Source: Bacillota bacterium
GTDB taxonomy: Bacteria; Bacillota; Clostridia; Oscillospirales; Ruminococcaceae
Length of the DNA stretch: 20,103 nucleotides
Direction: 5' to 3'
Assembly: GCA_023433405.1 (NCBI GenBank)
Contig: JAEZCT010000009.1
Location: forward strand, 1-20,103
The position numbers and the translations under genes are program-made. A model generated the notes under the pieces. That model made no database searches. It saw only the letters and a program-made list of their open reading frames with translations, and was not told the DNA's origin. The stretch's first letter is position 1; each line of letters starts with the position of its first letter. Positions 1 to 6,971 of the stretch are shown here, piece after piece.

Positions 1-143
1 GCAATTTTTCCGCCATACTGCGTTGAAAATGCTCGGAATACGGCAAGTATTCCTGCGCTTTTCGCCTTGTCTGGCTAAAAAATTTCTCGTCTCTATGGTA
101 TTTCACACTTATGAGAACAGGTTCTTACTATTTCGCTTTTGCG
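1..143. other. Intergenic edge with two small palindromes
   Basis: No coding region is supported here. Two inverted repeats are visible. One is a perfect 7-bp stem (GGAATAC/GTATTCC) at 35-53 with a 5-base loop. The other is AGAAC-AG-GTTCT at 114-125. The region lies downstream of the minus-strand iron-sulfur protein gene. Neither palindrome carries a clear T-run, so neither is called a terminator. The stretch has the feel of a dispersed intergenic repeat, but no second copy lies in this window. Confidence 0.4.
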
Positions 144-938
144 CTATGCCATAGGGTTTTCATACTCACAAGGCACGCCGATGTTGCACTTTGCACAGCC
201 GTAGCGGGGCGCCCAAAGGGGAAGAATGGAACGCTTAATATACCCGTCGCACAGGTCGTGATCCTTCCCGCTCTTTGATATCGCGCGGGGAGGGCAGCGG
301 CGCATACACGCGCCGCAGGTACCCCTGCTTTGGAACAGGCAGTACTCGTCATACCTGCTGTAGGGACGCGGGGTGGGGGAGAGCGCCAGCGTCGTCACCA
401 CACTGCCAATGCGCCCCGCCGTCCCTTTCGCGGTTATCAGAGCACGGTGCAACCCAAAGGTGCCAAGACCCGCCGCGTAGGCCACATGCCGCTCCGACCA
501 GTTTGCAACGCGTTTAATTACCGCAAAGCGGGCGTCCAGTGCGGGCGCCACTGCCTTTTCGCCAAACAGCGCAAGCTGCGCGGATAGAAACGCGCGCACC
601 TCGTTGTTAAACACCTCGCCGTCAACGCGCGCCGTCACCCATTCCTCGGAGGGCAGCCCCGCCGCGCGGTTGGTGTCCCGCACCTCCTTAGTAAAGGGCA
701 AAAAGTAGCTTATGACCGTTTTTGCGCCCTCCAGCCACTCTTCGGGCTTAATAAAGCCCGAACCCACCACCTCGGGTTTGAGAAACTCATCAAACAGGGG
801 GTCCTGGGCGCTTGCGTAACCAAAAATAGGGACATCGTACATCCGCATTCCGCCAAAAACAGTCATGCCGTTGCCATCCGATGTATTCACAAGCTCCGTT
901 ACCCTTTGTTCCAGTGCGGCCTTTGTGCATTCGCTCAT
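144..938 (-). CDS. Short QueG-like [4Fe-4S] double-cluster protein
   Basis: 264-residue predicted cytoplasmic redox protein. The central segment ending in AGLGTFG (residues 156-162), followed by an R-x-GSVVTT stretch, is typical of the epoxyqueuosine reductase (QueG)-like superfamily. The C-terminal third carries two cysteine clusters: C208-x2-C211-x3-C215-P with C200 and C230 nearby, and C248-x2-C251-x5-C257. This pattern fits two [4Fe-4S] clusters. Genuine QueG enzymes are longer (about 350-390 residues) and usually have HEAT-type repeats at the C-terminus. This protein lacks that part, so it belongs to the short, functionally unassigned relatives, and queuosine synthesis should not be assumed. 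The ATG start follows a purine-rich GAAGGGA located about 14 bases upstream. The gene is transcribed alone from a promoter near position 1000. Confidence 0.8.
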   Translation of the reverse strand: MSECTKAALEQRVTELVNTSDGNGMTVFGGMRMYDVPIFGYASAQDPLFDEFLKPEVVGSGFIKPEEWLEGAKTVISYFLPFTKEVRDTNRAAGLPSEEWVTARVDGEVFNNEVRAFLSAQLALFGEKAVAPALDARFAVIKRVANWSERHVAYAAGLGTFGLHRALITAKGTAGRIGSVVTTLALSPTPRPYSRYDEYCLFQSRGTCGACMRRCPPRAISKSGKDHDLCDGYIKRSILPLWAPRYGCAKCNIGVPCEYENPMA

Positions 939-989
939 TGCTCGTACCCATTCCCTTCGCGATTGTTTTTAATCTATATTACAGCTTCA

Positions 990-1017
990 ACAATACCATG
1001 CCTCAAAACGCTGCCAA
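990..1017 (-). promoter_or_regulatory. Probable sigma-A promoter of the QueG-like gene
   Basis: Read on the minus strand, a -35 box TTGGCA (5/6 to consensus, complement of 1012-1017) is followed after 16 bases by TATTGT (4/6, complement of 990-995). It lies about 50 bases upstream of the ATG at 938. It is a sequence match only. Confidence 0.45.
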
Positions 1018-1030
1018 GCCAAAGGCTATT

Positions 1031-1078
1031 CCCTTATACCTCTATTCCTTTATACCTCTATACATTTATACCCTTATC
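1031..1078. repeat. Three-copy 16-bp tandem repeat
   Basis: Three consecutive 16-bp units begin at 1031, 1047 and 1063: CCCTTATACCTCTATT, CCTTTATACCTCTATA and CATTTATACCCTTATC. The first two differ at two positions and the third is more degenerate. The array is pyrimidine-rich on the plus strand and lies in the 939-1362 spacer between the iron-sulfur gene and trpA. It runs directly into the dispersed repeat at 1079-1098. Confidence 0.75.
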
Positions 1079-1098
1079 AATCGGATATTAGTATAAAG
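1079..1098 (+). repeat. Dispersed repeat AATCGGATATTAGTAT, copy 1
   Basis: The 20-bp word AATCGGATATTAGTATAAAG recurs with small changes at 8626-8644 and 14996-15021. Around 8536-8644 it forms the end of a long palindromic element, so this lone copy may be an element end or remnant. It sits downstream of trpA. Confidence 0.7.
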
Positions 1099-1101
1099 CA
1101 T

Positions 1102-1154
1102 AAATTGTTGACTAAAACCGGCAAGTACTGCCGCGGTTTCATCAACAATTTTTT
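1102..1154 (+). terminator. Long imperfect hairpin with T-run, possible terminator
   Basis: The arms at 1102-1122 and 1130-1154 pair as AAATTGTTGA/TCAACAATTT (10 bp), an internal loop, then AAACCG/CGGTTT and a short GC part around a small loop. On the plus strand the hairpin runs into TTTTTT. On the minus strand, the direction of the trp operon ending at 1363, the downstream bases are ATTTATGC, a poor U-tract. No plus-strand gene precedes it, so its role is unclear: a weak bidirectional terminator for trp or part of a mobile repeat. The remaining 1155-1362 stretch shows nothing clear. Confidence 0.4.
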
Positions 1155-1362
1155 GCACCTTATGGTAACGAGCCTTTATTATCTTAGCATATTGCGCGAA
1201 GGTTGCCAACCGCAAGAACGGCCAGCCTTATACCGCTATGTACAAGAAAATATAGAAATTATGCAATATAAATAAGCTGTGCGCGTTAATTGCGGCGCAA
1301 ATTATCAGTGCCATTTTCATACGCGTATTAAAGACACTCAAAAGCTCAGGGCATGGGCAGCT

Positions 1363-2142
1363 CTACTGTGCGTCTGCCACCGCCGCCTTCATGGCGCGGA
1401 TATACTCCGCCACCGGCGCGGCCGCATTCCTGCCGTGCTGTGCTACCAGCTTGATGATGGCCGACCCCACAATGACCCCATCCGCCCTTTGCGCCATCTC
1501 CTTCGCCTGCGCGGGGGTGGAAATACCAAACCCAATGGCGGCGGGAACAGCGGTATTCTCATGTACCAGCCGCACCATTTCACCCACATCGGCGGTAATC
1601 TCACTGCGCACCCCCGTTACACCCATCGAGGAGACACAGTACACAAACCCCGCCGCCTCCTTCGCAATTTTAGCGATGCGCGCTTGGGAGGTGGGGGCGA
1701 TAAGGGGGATAAAGTCAATGCCCTGCCGGGCGCAGGCGGGCGCAAACTCCTCCCGCTCCTCAAACGGCACATCGGGCAGAATCAGCCCGTTTATGCCCGC
1801 CTCTGCGGCGGACTTTAAAAAGCGCTCGGTACCGTAGGAGAACACCACGTTTGCGTAGGTCATAACCGCCAGCGGGATGCTTACGGTTTTACGCACGCGG
1901 AGCACCAGCTCAAAAATTTGCTCCGTAGTGGTGCCGGCAGCAAGGGCGCGGGCATTGGCGCCCTGAATCACTGGTCCTTCCGCCGTGGGGTCGGAGAAGG
2001 GTATGCCAAGCTCTATGAGGTCGGCTCCGGCCTCCGCTATTGCCGTAACCAGAGTCTCGGTGGTTTCCATGTCGGGGTCGCCGCAGGTTAAAAAGGCTAT
2101 AAAGGCCTTGCCATGGTCAAACGCTTTGCTTACTCCGCTCAT
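1363..2142 (-). CDS. trpA: Tryptophan synthase alpha chain
   Basis: 259-residue TIM-barrel subunit that cleaves indole-3-glycerol phosphate to indole and glyceraldehyde 3-phosphate and channels indole to TrpB. Visible family motifs in order are LIELGIPFSDP with the catalytic Glu, the following D-P-T-A-E-G-P loop with the catalytic Asp, a DVPFEER segment, the YCVSSMGVTG loop, GFGIS and the phosphate-binding ADGVIVGSA. The start at 2142 was chosen over an upstream in-frame ATG at 2184 because it forms an ATGA overlap with the trpB stop, follows AGAGGAGAGGAG, and gives the normal family N-terminus (MSGVSKAF...). It is the last gene of the trp operon. No convincing terminator lies directly after it. 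Confidence 0.97.
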   Translation of the reverse strand: MSGVSKAFDHGKAFIAFLTCGDPDMETTETLVTAIAEAGADLIELGIPFSDPTAEGPVIQGANARALAAGTTTEQIFELVLRVRKTVSIPLAVMTYANVVFSYGTERFLKSAAEAGINGLILPDVPFEEREEFAPACARQGIDFIPLIAPTSQARIAKIAKEAAGFVYCVSSMGVTGVRSEITADVGEMVRLVHENTAVPAAIGFGISTPAQAKEMAQRADGVIVGSAIIKLVAQHGRNAAAPVAEYIRAMKAAVADAQ

Positions 2143-3329
2143 TCCGAAAGCTCCTCTCCTCTGTAACGGGCAATGGCGGCACAATCCTTGTCGCCGCGTC
2201 CCGACAGATTGATTACGATAATCGCCCCCCCGCCCATTTCGGGGGCAAGGCGCATGGCGTAAGAGACCGCGTGGGCGCTCTCAATGGCGGGAATAATCCC
2301 CTCTGTGCGGGCAAGGTACTCAAACGCCCGCACCGCCTCATCATCGGTGACCGGTACATATTCGGCGCGGCCGATGTCGTGCAGATGGGCGTGCTCCGGC
2401 CCGATGCCCGGATAATCAAGCCCTGCGGAGATGGAATAAACCGGCGCGATCTGCCCAAAATCATCCTGGTTAAAATAGGACTTCATGCCATGAAAGATTC
2501 CTAAGCGACCGGTGGAGATGGTGGCCGCCGTTTCGAAGGTATCTATCCCGCGTCCCGCCGCTTCGCAGCCAATGAGCCGCACCGAGGGGTCGCCGATGAA
2601 GTGAAAAAACGCCCCGATGGCGTTGGAGCCGCCGCCCACACAGGCAAGCACCGCGTCGGGCAGTCTGCCCTCCGCATGAAGCATCTGCGCCTTAATCTCC
2701 TTGGAGATAACCGCCTGAAAGTCGCGCACAATGGTGGGGAAGGGGTGAGGCCCCATAACCGAGCCCAGCACATAATGGGTGTCGGCAATGCGGCTCGTCC
2801 ATTCCCGCATGGTCTCGGATACAGCGTCCTTAAGCGTCGCGGTGCCGGAGGTGACGGGGTGTACCTGCGCGCCTAAAAGGCGCATACGGTAAACGTTTAG
2901 CGCCTGCCGTCTGGTATCCTCCTCTCCCATAAAAATCTCGCATTCAAGCCCCATCAGCGCGGCGGCGGTGGCGGTGGCTACGCCGTGCTGCCCCGCCCCT
3001 GTTTCGGCTATCACCCGCGTTTTGCCCATCTTTTTGGCAAGCAGGGTTTGCCCTAAAACATTGTTAATCTTATGCGCGCCCGTGTGGTTTAGGTCCTCCC
3101 GCTTCAGGTAAATCTTTGCGCCGCCAAGGTCCTCTGTCATCTTACGGGCAAAGTACAGGCGCGAGGGGCGTCCCGCGTAGTTTTCAAACAGCTCGGTTAG
3201 CTCGGCGTTAAACTTCGGGTCGTCCTTATAATGGTTGTAGGCTTGCTCCAGCTCATGGACGGTATTCATGAGCGTTTCGGGTATATACTGCCCGCCATGA
3301 ACACCAAACCTGCCGTTGTAATTGGTCAT
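2139..3329 (-). CDS. trpB: Tryptophan synthase beta chain
   Basis: 396-residue PLP enzyme, the usual TrpB1 length, condensing indole with serine to tryptophan as the partner of TrpA. Key elements are all present: NHTGAHKINN with the PLP lysine K87, the catalytic E109 in AETGAGQHG, the phosphate-binding GGGSNAIG at 232-239, and near the C-terminus NLSGRGDKD with the pyridine-contacting serine. The ATG at 3329 is preceded by AGAAGGGAAATAGAGGC and gives a standard N-terminus. An in-frame ATG at 3419 would add 30 non-homologous residues and overlap aroF, so it is rejected. It overlaps trpA by 4 bp. The 70-bp gap to aroF contains no remnant of trpF. Confidence 0.97.
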   Translation of the reverse strand: MTNYNGRFGVHGGQYIPETLMNTVHELEQAYNHYKDDPKFNAELTELFENYAGRPSRLYFARKMTEDLGGAKIYLKREDLNHTGAHKINNVLGQTLLAKKMGKTRVIAETGAGQHGVATATAAALMGLECEIFMGEEDTRRQALNVYRMRLLGAQVHPVTSGTATLKDAVSETMREWTSRIADTHYVLGSVMGPHPFPTIVRDFQAVISKEIKAQMLHAEGRLPDAVLACVGGGSNAIGAFFHFIGDPSVRLIGCEAAGRGIDTFETAATISTGRLGIFHGMKSYFNQDDFGQIAPVYSISAGLDYPGIGPEHAHLHDIGRAEYVPVTDDEAVRAFEYLARTEGIIPAIESAHAVSYAMRLAPEMGGGAIIVINLSGRGDKDCAAIARYRGEELSE

Positions 3330-3399
3330 GCCTCTATTTCCCTTCTGCAAAGTGTATTTTGTTTGCCTTGCACGAATTCTGTTTTGACCTCTTGCCGCA

Positions 3400-4413
3400 T
3401 TACATTCGCCTGTTTTCAAGCCCCGCCCGTTTTTTCAGCTCGGTCATCAGCTCGTCAAACTGGCCGAGATCAAGGGACTGTGCGCCGTCGCACAGCGCGT
3501 TTGCGGGGTCGTTGTGGGTTTCCACCAGCAGTCCGTCGGCGCCCACCGCAAGGGCCGCCTTGGATAACGGCGGCACATAGGTGCGTATGCCGCAGGCGTG
3601 GCTTGGGTCCACCAGCACCGGCAGGTGGGATTTTTGCTTAAGCACGATAACCGCCGAAAGGTCAAGGGTGTTGCGCGTCATCGTCTCAAAGGTGCGAATG
3701 CCCCGCTCGCACAGCATCACACGGCTGCTGCCCGAGGCCAAGATGTATTCGGCGCTCATTAAAAGCTCCTCAATGGTGTTTGAAAGCCCGCGTTTGAGTA
3801 ATACGGGCTTATTCATCATGCCCACTTCCCGCAGCAGGTCAAAGTTTTGCATGTTGCGCGCGCCAATCTGCACCACGTCCACCTCCTCAAAAAGGGAGAT
3901 TTGCGTCTGGTTCATAATCTCGGTGACAATGGGCAGTCCTGTTTCGCGCTTTGCGATGGTTAACAGGCGCAGCCCGTCGGCTTTAAGCCCCTGAAAGGAG
4001 TAGGGGGAGGAACGGGGCTTAAACGCGCCGCCCCGCAAAAGCCTGGCTCCGCTTGCCTTTACCGCCTTGGCTACCTCAATTATCTGCTCCTCGCTTTCCA
4101 CCGCGCAGGGGCCCGAGATGACGGTAAAGGTGTCGGGGCCAATCTCCGTGTCGCCCACCGCAATGCGGGTATCCTCCGGGTGTACGGTGCGGTTTACCGC
4201 CTTATACTGCTCGGTGACGCGGCGGGCATATTCCACAATGCCGCTGGTCGCCACCATGCGCTCCATATCCACCGTGGCGGTATTGCCTATCAGACACACC
4301 GCCGTATGCTCGGTGCCCTTGCTGATGATGGTGGAAAACCCCTGCTGCTCAAACCCTTGGGCAAACGCCTGAACCTGCTTTTCGTTTACGCCCGGCTTCA
4401 TAATAAATACCAC
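3400..4413 (-). CDS. aroF: DAHP synthase, type I-beta with N-terminal ferredoxin-like domain
   Basis: 337-residue 3-deoxy-7-phosphoheptulonate synthase joining phosphoenolpyruvate and erythrose 4-phosphate, the first step of the shikimate pathway. Residues 1 to about 70 form the ferredoxin-like regulatory domain typical of the AroAI-beta class. The barrel follows, with GPCAVES (metal-ligand Cys), RGGAFKPRSSPYSFQG, QIGARNMQNF, PVLLKRG, the metal ligand in PVLVDPSHACG, and ETHNDP with DGAQS. The GTG at 4413 is chosen because AAGGGGTGA lies 5 bases upstream. A GTG at 4422 is in frame but lies inside the ribosome site. The gene sits between trpC and trpB, where trpF is often found, so it is co-expressed with tryptophan genes under the Trp T-box. 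Confidence 0.95.
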   Translation of the reverse strand: MVFIMKPGVNEKQVQAFAQGFEQQGFSTIISKGTEHTAVCLIGNTATVDMERMVATSGIVEYARRVTEQYKAVNRTVHPEDTRIAVGDTEIGPDTFTVISGPCAVESEEQIIEVAKAVKASGARLLRGGAFKPRSSPYSFQGLKADGLRLLTIAKRETGLPIVTEIMNQTQISLFEEVDVVQIGARNMQNFDLLREVGMMNKPVLLKRGLSNTIEELLMSAEYILASGSSRVMLCERGIRTFETMTRNTLDLSAVIVLKQKSHLPVLVDPSHACGIRTYVPPLSKAALAVGADGLLVETHNDPANALCDGAQSLDLGQFDELMTELKKRAGLENRRM

Positions 4414-4441
4414 AAGCCTCACCCCTTTTTATTGAAAAGAA

Positions 4442-5365
4442 TCAGTATTTTGCCGCCATGCGAAAGGCGTCGAGCAGCTCCTTTTTATCCCCGGCGCGCA
4501 TTAGCGCCTCACCCACCAGCACCGCGTCCGCCCCCGCCTCACGAAGCGCCTTTACATCCTCGGGAGAGCTTACCCCCGATTCCGCCACAAAAATAGTCTC
4601 GTAGGGAACCAGACTGCGCAGGCGCGCGGCGTTTGTAATATCCACCGAGAAGCTTTTCAGGTCGCGGTTGTTTACGCCAATCATCCTGGCACCCGCCTCC
4701 ACCGCCGAGCGAATCTCCCTCTCGTCGTGCGCCTCCACCAGCGCCGAAAGCCCCAGCTCATCGCACAGCGCAAGGTATCGCGCAATGGTTTGGGTATCAA
4801 GCAGCGCGCAAATGAGCAGCACCGCGTCGGCCCCCATGCATTTGGCCTCGTACAGCTGGTATTCATCCACGGTAAAATCCTTGCGCAGCATGGGCAGGCT
4901 GATGTTCGCGCGTATCTGACGAAAGATATCGTCCGACCCAAGGAACCATTTCGGCTCGGTGAGGCAGGATACCGCATTCGCGCCCGCCCGCTCATACTCC
5001 GCGGCAATCTTTAAAAAGGGAAAATCCTCCGAGATAACCCCCTTGGAGGGCGACGCCTTTTTCACCTCGCAGATATAGGTAAGCTTTGCACCCTTAACGG
5101 CAAGCTCAAAGGGAAAGCTGCCCTTAAACTTATAAAGCTCCAGCGCCATTTCGCGCAGGCTTTCCTGCGGTATCTCCTTCTTGGCCAGCTTTACCCTTCT
5201 TTGGGCATATGCCGCAAGCTCATCCAGTATCATTTTTCTTTTTTTCCCCTGCAAGGCTTTATATTTTTTAGTATGCGCGAGCAGCTCCTCTTTTGTTATT
5301 TTATCCGCTCCCGGCTGTTTCACGCCCGTCTCTCCGTCCGGGAAAAACCATACCTTCTTATCCAT
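4442..5365 (-). CDS. trpC: Indole-3-glycerol phosphate synthase with extra N-terminal segment
   Basis: 307-residue enzyme making indole-3-glycerol phosphate from carboxyphenylaminodeoxyribulose phosphate. From about residue 45 (MILDELAAY) it follows the family: the EVKKASPSKG active-site stretch with catalytic lysine, LRKDF, GADAVLLI, a VEAHDE segment, GVNNRDLKSF, VAESGV and GADAVLVGEALM. The family norm is about 255-270 residues, so roughly 44 residues at the N-terminus are extra. These begin with VWFFPDGETG followed by a lysine-rich helix-like part. The upstream ATG at 5365 has a good ribosome site (GAGGA, 6 bases away) and overlaps the trpD stop by 8 bp, whereas the internal ATG at 5233 has a poorly spaced one. 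The extension is therefore probably translated. There is no TrpF domain fused to it. Confidence 0.95.
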   Translation of the reverse strand: MDKKVWFFPDGETGVKQPGADKITKEELLAHTKKYKALQGKKRKMILDELAAYAQRRVKLAKKEIPQESLREMALELYKFKGSFPFELAVKGAKLTYICEVKKASPSKGVISEDFPFLKIAAEYERAGANAVSCLTEPKWFLGSDDIFRQIRANISLPMLRKDFTVDEYQLYEAKCMGADAVLLICALLDTQTIARYLALCDELGLSALVEAHDEREIRSAVEAGARMIGVNNRDLKSFSVDITNAARLRSLVPYETIFVAESGVSSPEDVKALREAGADAVLVGEALMRAGDKKELLDAFRMAAKY

Positions 5366-6365
5366 TGGATTCCTCGATAAACGCCGAGAGCTTTGCCGCG
5401 GCTTTGCCGCTGTCTATAAGCTCCGCGGCGAGGGTGACGCCCTCGGCAAGCGTTGGGGTTTTGCCCGCTATGTACAGCCCGGCGCCCGCGTTTAGCAGCA
5501 CTGCCTCACGCTTTGCGCCCTTGGCTCCTTCCAGAATTTCGCGGGTTATGCGGGCGTTTTCCTCGGGTGTGCCGCCCAAAAGCTCCGCCTTGCGGCAGGT
5601 TTTAAAGCCAAAATCCTCCGGTATAACGGTGTAGGTTTTATACTCGCCGCCCCCAAACTCGCAAACGGTGGTGGGGGAGGATATAGAGATTTCATCCAGC
5701 TTATCCTGCCCGTAAACAATCATCCCCCGTTTTACGCCAAGGTTTGAGAGCACCCGCGAAAGAGGCACCACCAAATGCTCCGCAAACACGCCAAGCACCT
5801 GCATATTGGCACAGGCGGGGTTGGTGAGAGGGCCGAGTATGTTAAACACCGTGCGCACCCCAAGCTCTCTGCGCACCGGACCCACATGCTTCATGGAGGT
5901 ATGGTAGCTTTGCGCAAAGAAGAAGCAGATGCCGATTTTCTCAAGAAGCTCCACGCACCGCTCGGGGGAGAGGGTAATGTTTACCCCAAGCGCCTCCAGG
6001 CAATCCGCCGCGCCGCATAGGGAGGATGCCGCGCGGTTGCCGTGCTTTGCCACCTTAACCCCCGAAGCGGCAATGACGATAGAGGCGGTGGTGGAGATAT
6101 TAAAGCTTCTGGACCCGTCGCCGCCCGTTCCCACAATCTCCAAAAGATCCAAGCTGTGGCGGACGGGAACCGCGTGGGCGCGCATACTCGCGGCACAGGC
6201 GGTAATCTCCTCAATTGTCTCCCCCTTGGTGGAGAGCGCGGCTAAAAACGCAGCGGTTTGCACATGGGAGGTTTCGCCGCTCATAATCTCATCAATCACA
6301 CCCGAGGCCTCTTCGTAGGTGAGGTCATGCCGGTCAATCAGCTTCGCGGTAGCTTCTTTAATCAT
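5358..6365 (-). CDS. trpD: Anthranilate phosphoribosyltransferase
   Basis: 335-residue enzyme transferring phosphoribose from PRPP to anthranilate. It has the expected helical N-terminal domain followed by the diagnostic GTGGDG glycine loop (about residues 80-85), the NISTT motif and the KHGNRAASS anthranilate/PRPP segment. VGPVRRELG(V)RT, GPLTNPA and the acidic KLDEIS region follow. The family usually reads KHGNRSVSS, so the Ala-Ala here is a mild variation. Length is normal. The ATG at 6365 follows AAAGGA at a slightly long spacing. The gene lies 27 bp after trpG and its stop is embedded in the start of trpC, suggesting translational coupling. There is no fused TrpG domain. Confidence 0.97.
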   Translation of the reverse strand: MIKEATAKLIDRHDLTYEEASGVIDEIMSGETSHVQTAAFLAALSTKGETIEEITACAASMRAHAVPVRHSLDLLEIVGTGGDGSRSFNISTTASIVIAASGVKVAKHGNRAASSLCGAADCLEALGVNITLSPERCVELLEKIGICFFFAQSYHTSMKHVGPVRRELGVRTVFNILGPLTNPACANMQVLGVFAEHLVVPLSRVLSNLGVKRGMIVYGQDKLDEISISSPTTVCEFGGGEYKTYTVIPEDFGFKTCRKAELLGGTPEENARITREILEGAKGAKREAVLLNAGAGLYIAGKTPTLAEGVTLAAELIDSGKAAAKLSAFIEESNG

Positions 6366-6392
6366 GGTACCAAGCCATCCTTTCGTATCGTA

Positions 6393-6971
6393 TTATACCC
6401 TTGGCTGCATCACCAAAAAGTTGCGAATAATCTGCATTCCGTTTTCGGTTAGAATCGATTCGGGGTGAAACTGCACCCCGTATATGGGGTATTGCCTGTG
6501 CGCCACCGCCATAATCTCTCCGTCCTCGGTTTGTGCGGTTACAGTCAGGCAATCGGGCAGCGACTCTCTTGTTGCTGCCAAAGAGTGGTAGCGGGCGGCC
6601 TTTATCCGGTTTGGCAGCCCGGTAAACAAGGGGCTTGCGGTATTTAGCGTTACCACCGACTGTTTGCCGTGCATGAGCTGCTTTGCGTGGGTTACCGTCG
6701 CCCCGAACGCCTCGCAAATGGCCTGATGCCCAAGGCAAACCCCCAATAAGGGAATGGTTCTGCCCAGCCCCTCGCAGGCCGCCACACATATCCCCGCAGC
6801 CGCCGGGTAGCCGGGACCGGGGGATAGCACCACATGCTCGGGCCTTAGCGCCAGTATTTCCTCCACCGTCATTTCATCGTTGCGCACAACGCGGATGTCA
6901 GGGTCAATGGAGCCGATATACTGTACAAGGTTATACGAAAAGCTGTCGTAATTATCAATAAGCAGGTTCAT
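6393..6971 (-). CDS. trpG: Anthranilate synthase glutamine amidotransferase subunit
   Basis: 192-residue class-I glutamine amidotransferase that supplies ammonia to TrpE. The catalytic triad is visible: nucleophile C79 in GVCLGHQAI, then H169 and E171 in QFHPES. LSPGPGYP near residues 49-56 shapes the oxyanion region. Typical N-terminus LLIDNYDSFSYNL. The same type of subunit may also serve 4-amino-4-deoxychorismate synthase (PabA). No pabB is seen here, so shared use cannot be judged. The ATG shares one base with the trpE stop (TAATG) and follows AGGAGGAA, pointing to coupled translation with trpE and hence roughly equal subunit amounts. Confidence 0.96.
   Translation of the reverse strand: MNLLIDNYDSFSYNLVQYIGSIDPDIRVVRNDEMTVEEILALRPEHVVLSPGPGYPAAAGICVAACEGLGRTIPLLGVCLGHQAICEAFGATVTHAKQLMHGKQSVVTLNTASPLFTGLPNRIKAARYHSLAATRESLPDCLTVTAQTEDGEIMAVAHRQYPIYGVQFHPESILTENGMQIIRNFLVMQPRV

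Noticed and set aside
1031..1078. CRISPR array
   Set aside because: Units are only 16 bp with no spacers and no cas genes nearby. It is a short tandem repeat.
1279..1818. 179-codon open frame on the plus strand opposite trpA
   Set aside because: Fully antisense to trpA, with no convincing ribosome site or known motif.
4442..5365. TrpC-TrpF fusion to explain the missing trpF
   Set aside because: The protein ends normally after the IGPS phosphate-binding motif. The extra length is at the N-terminus and too short for a barrel.
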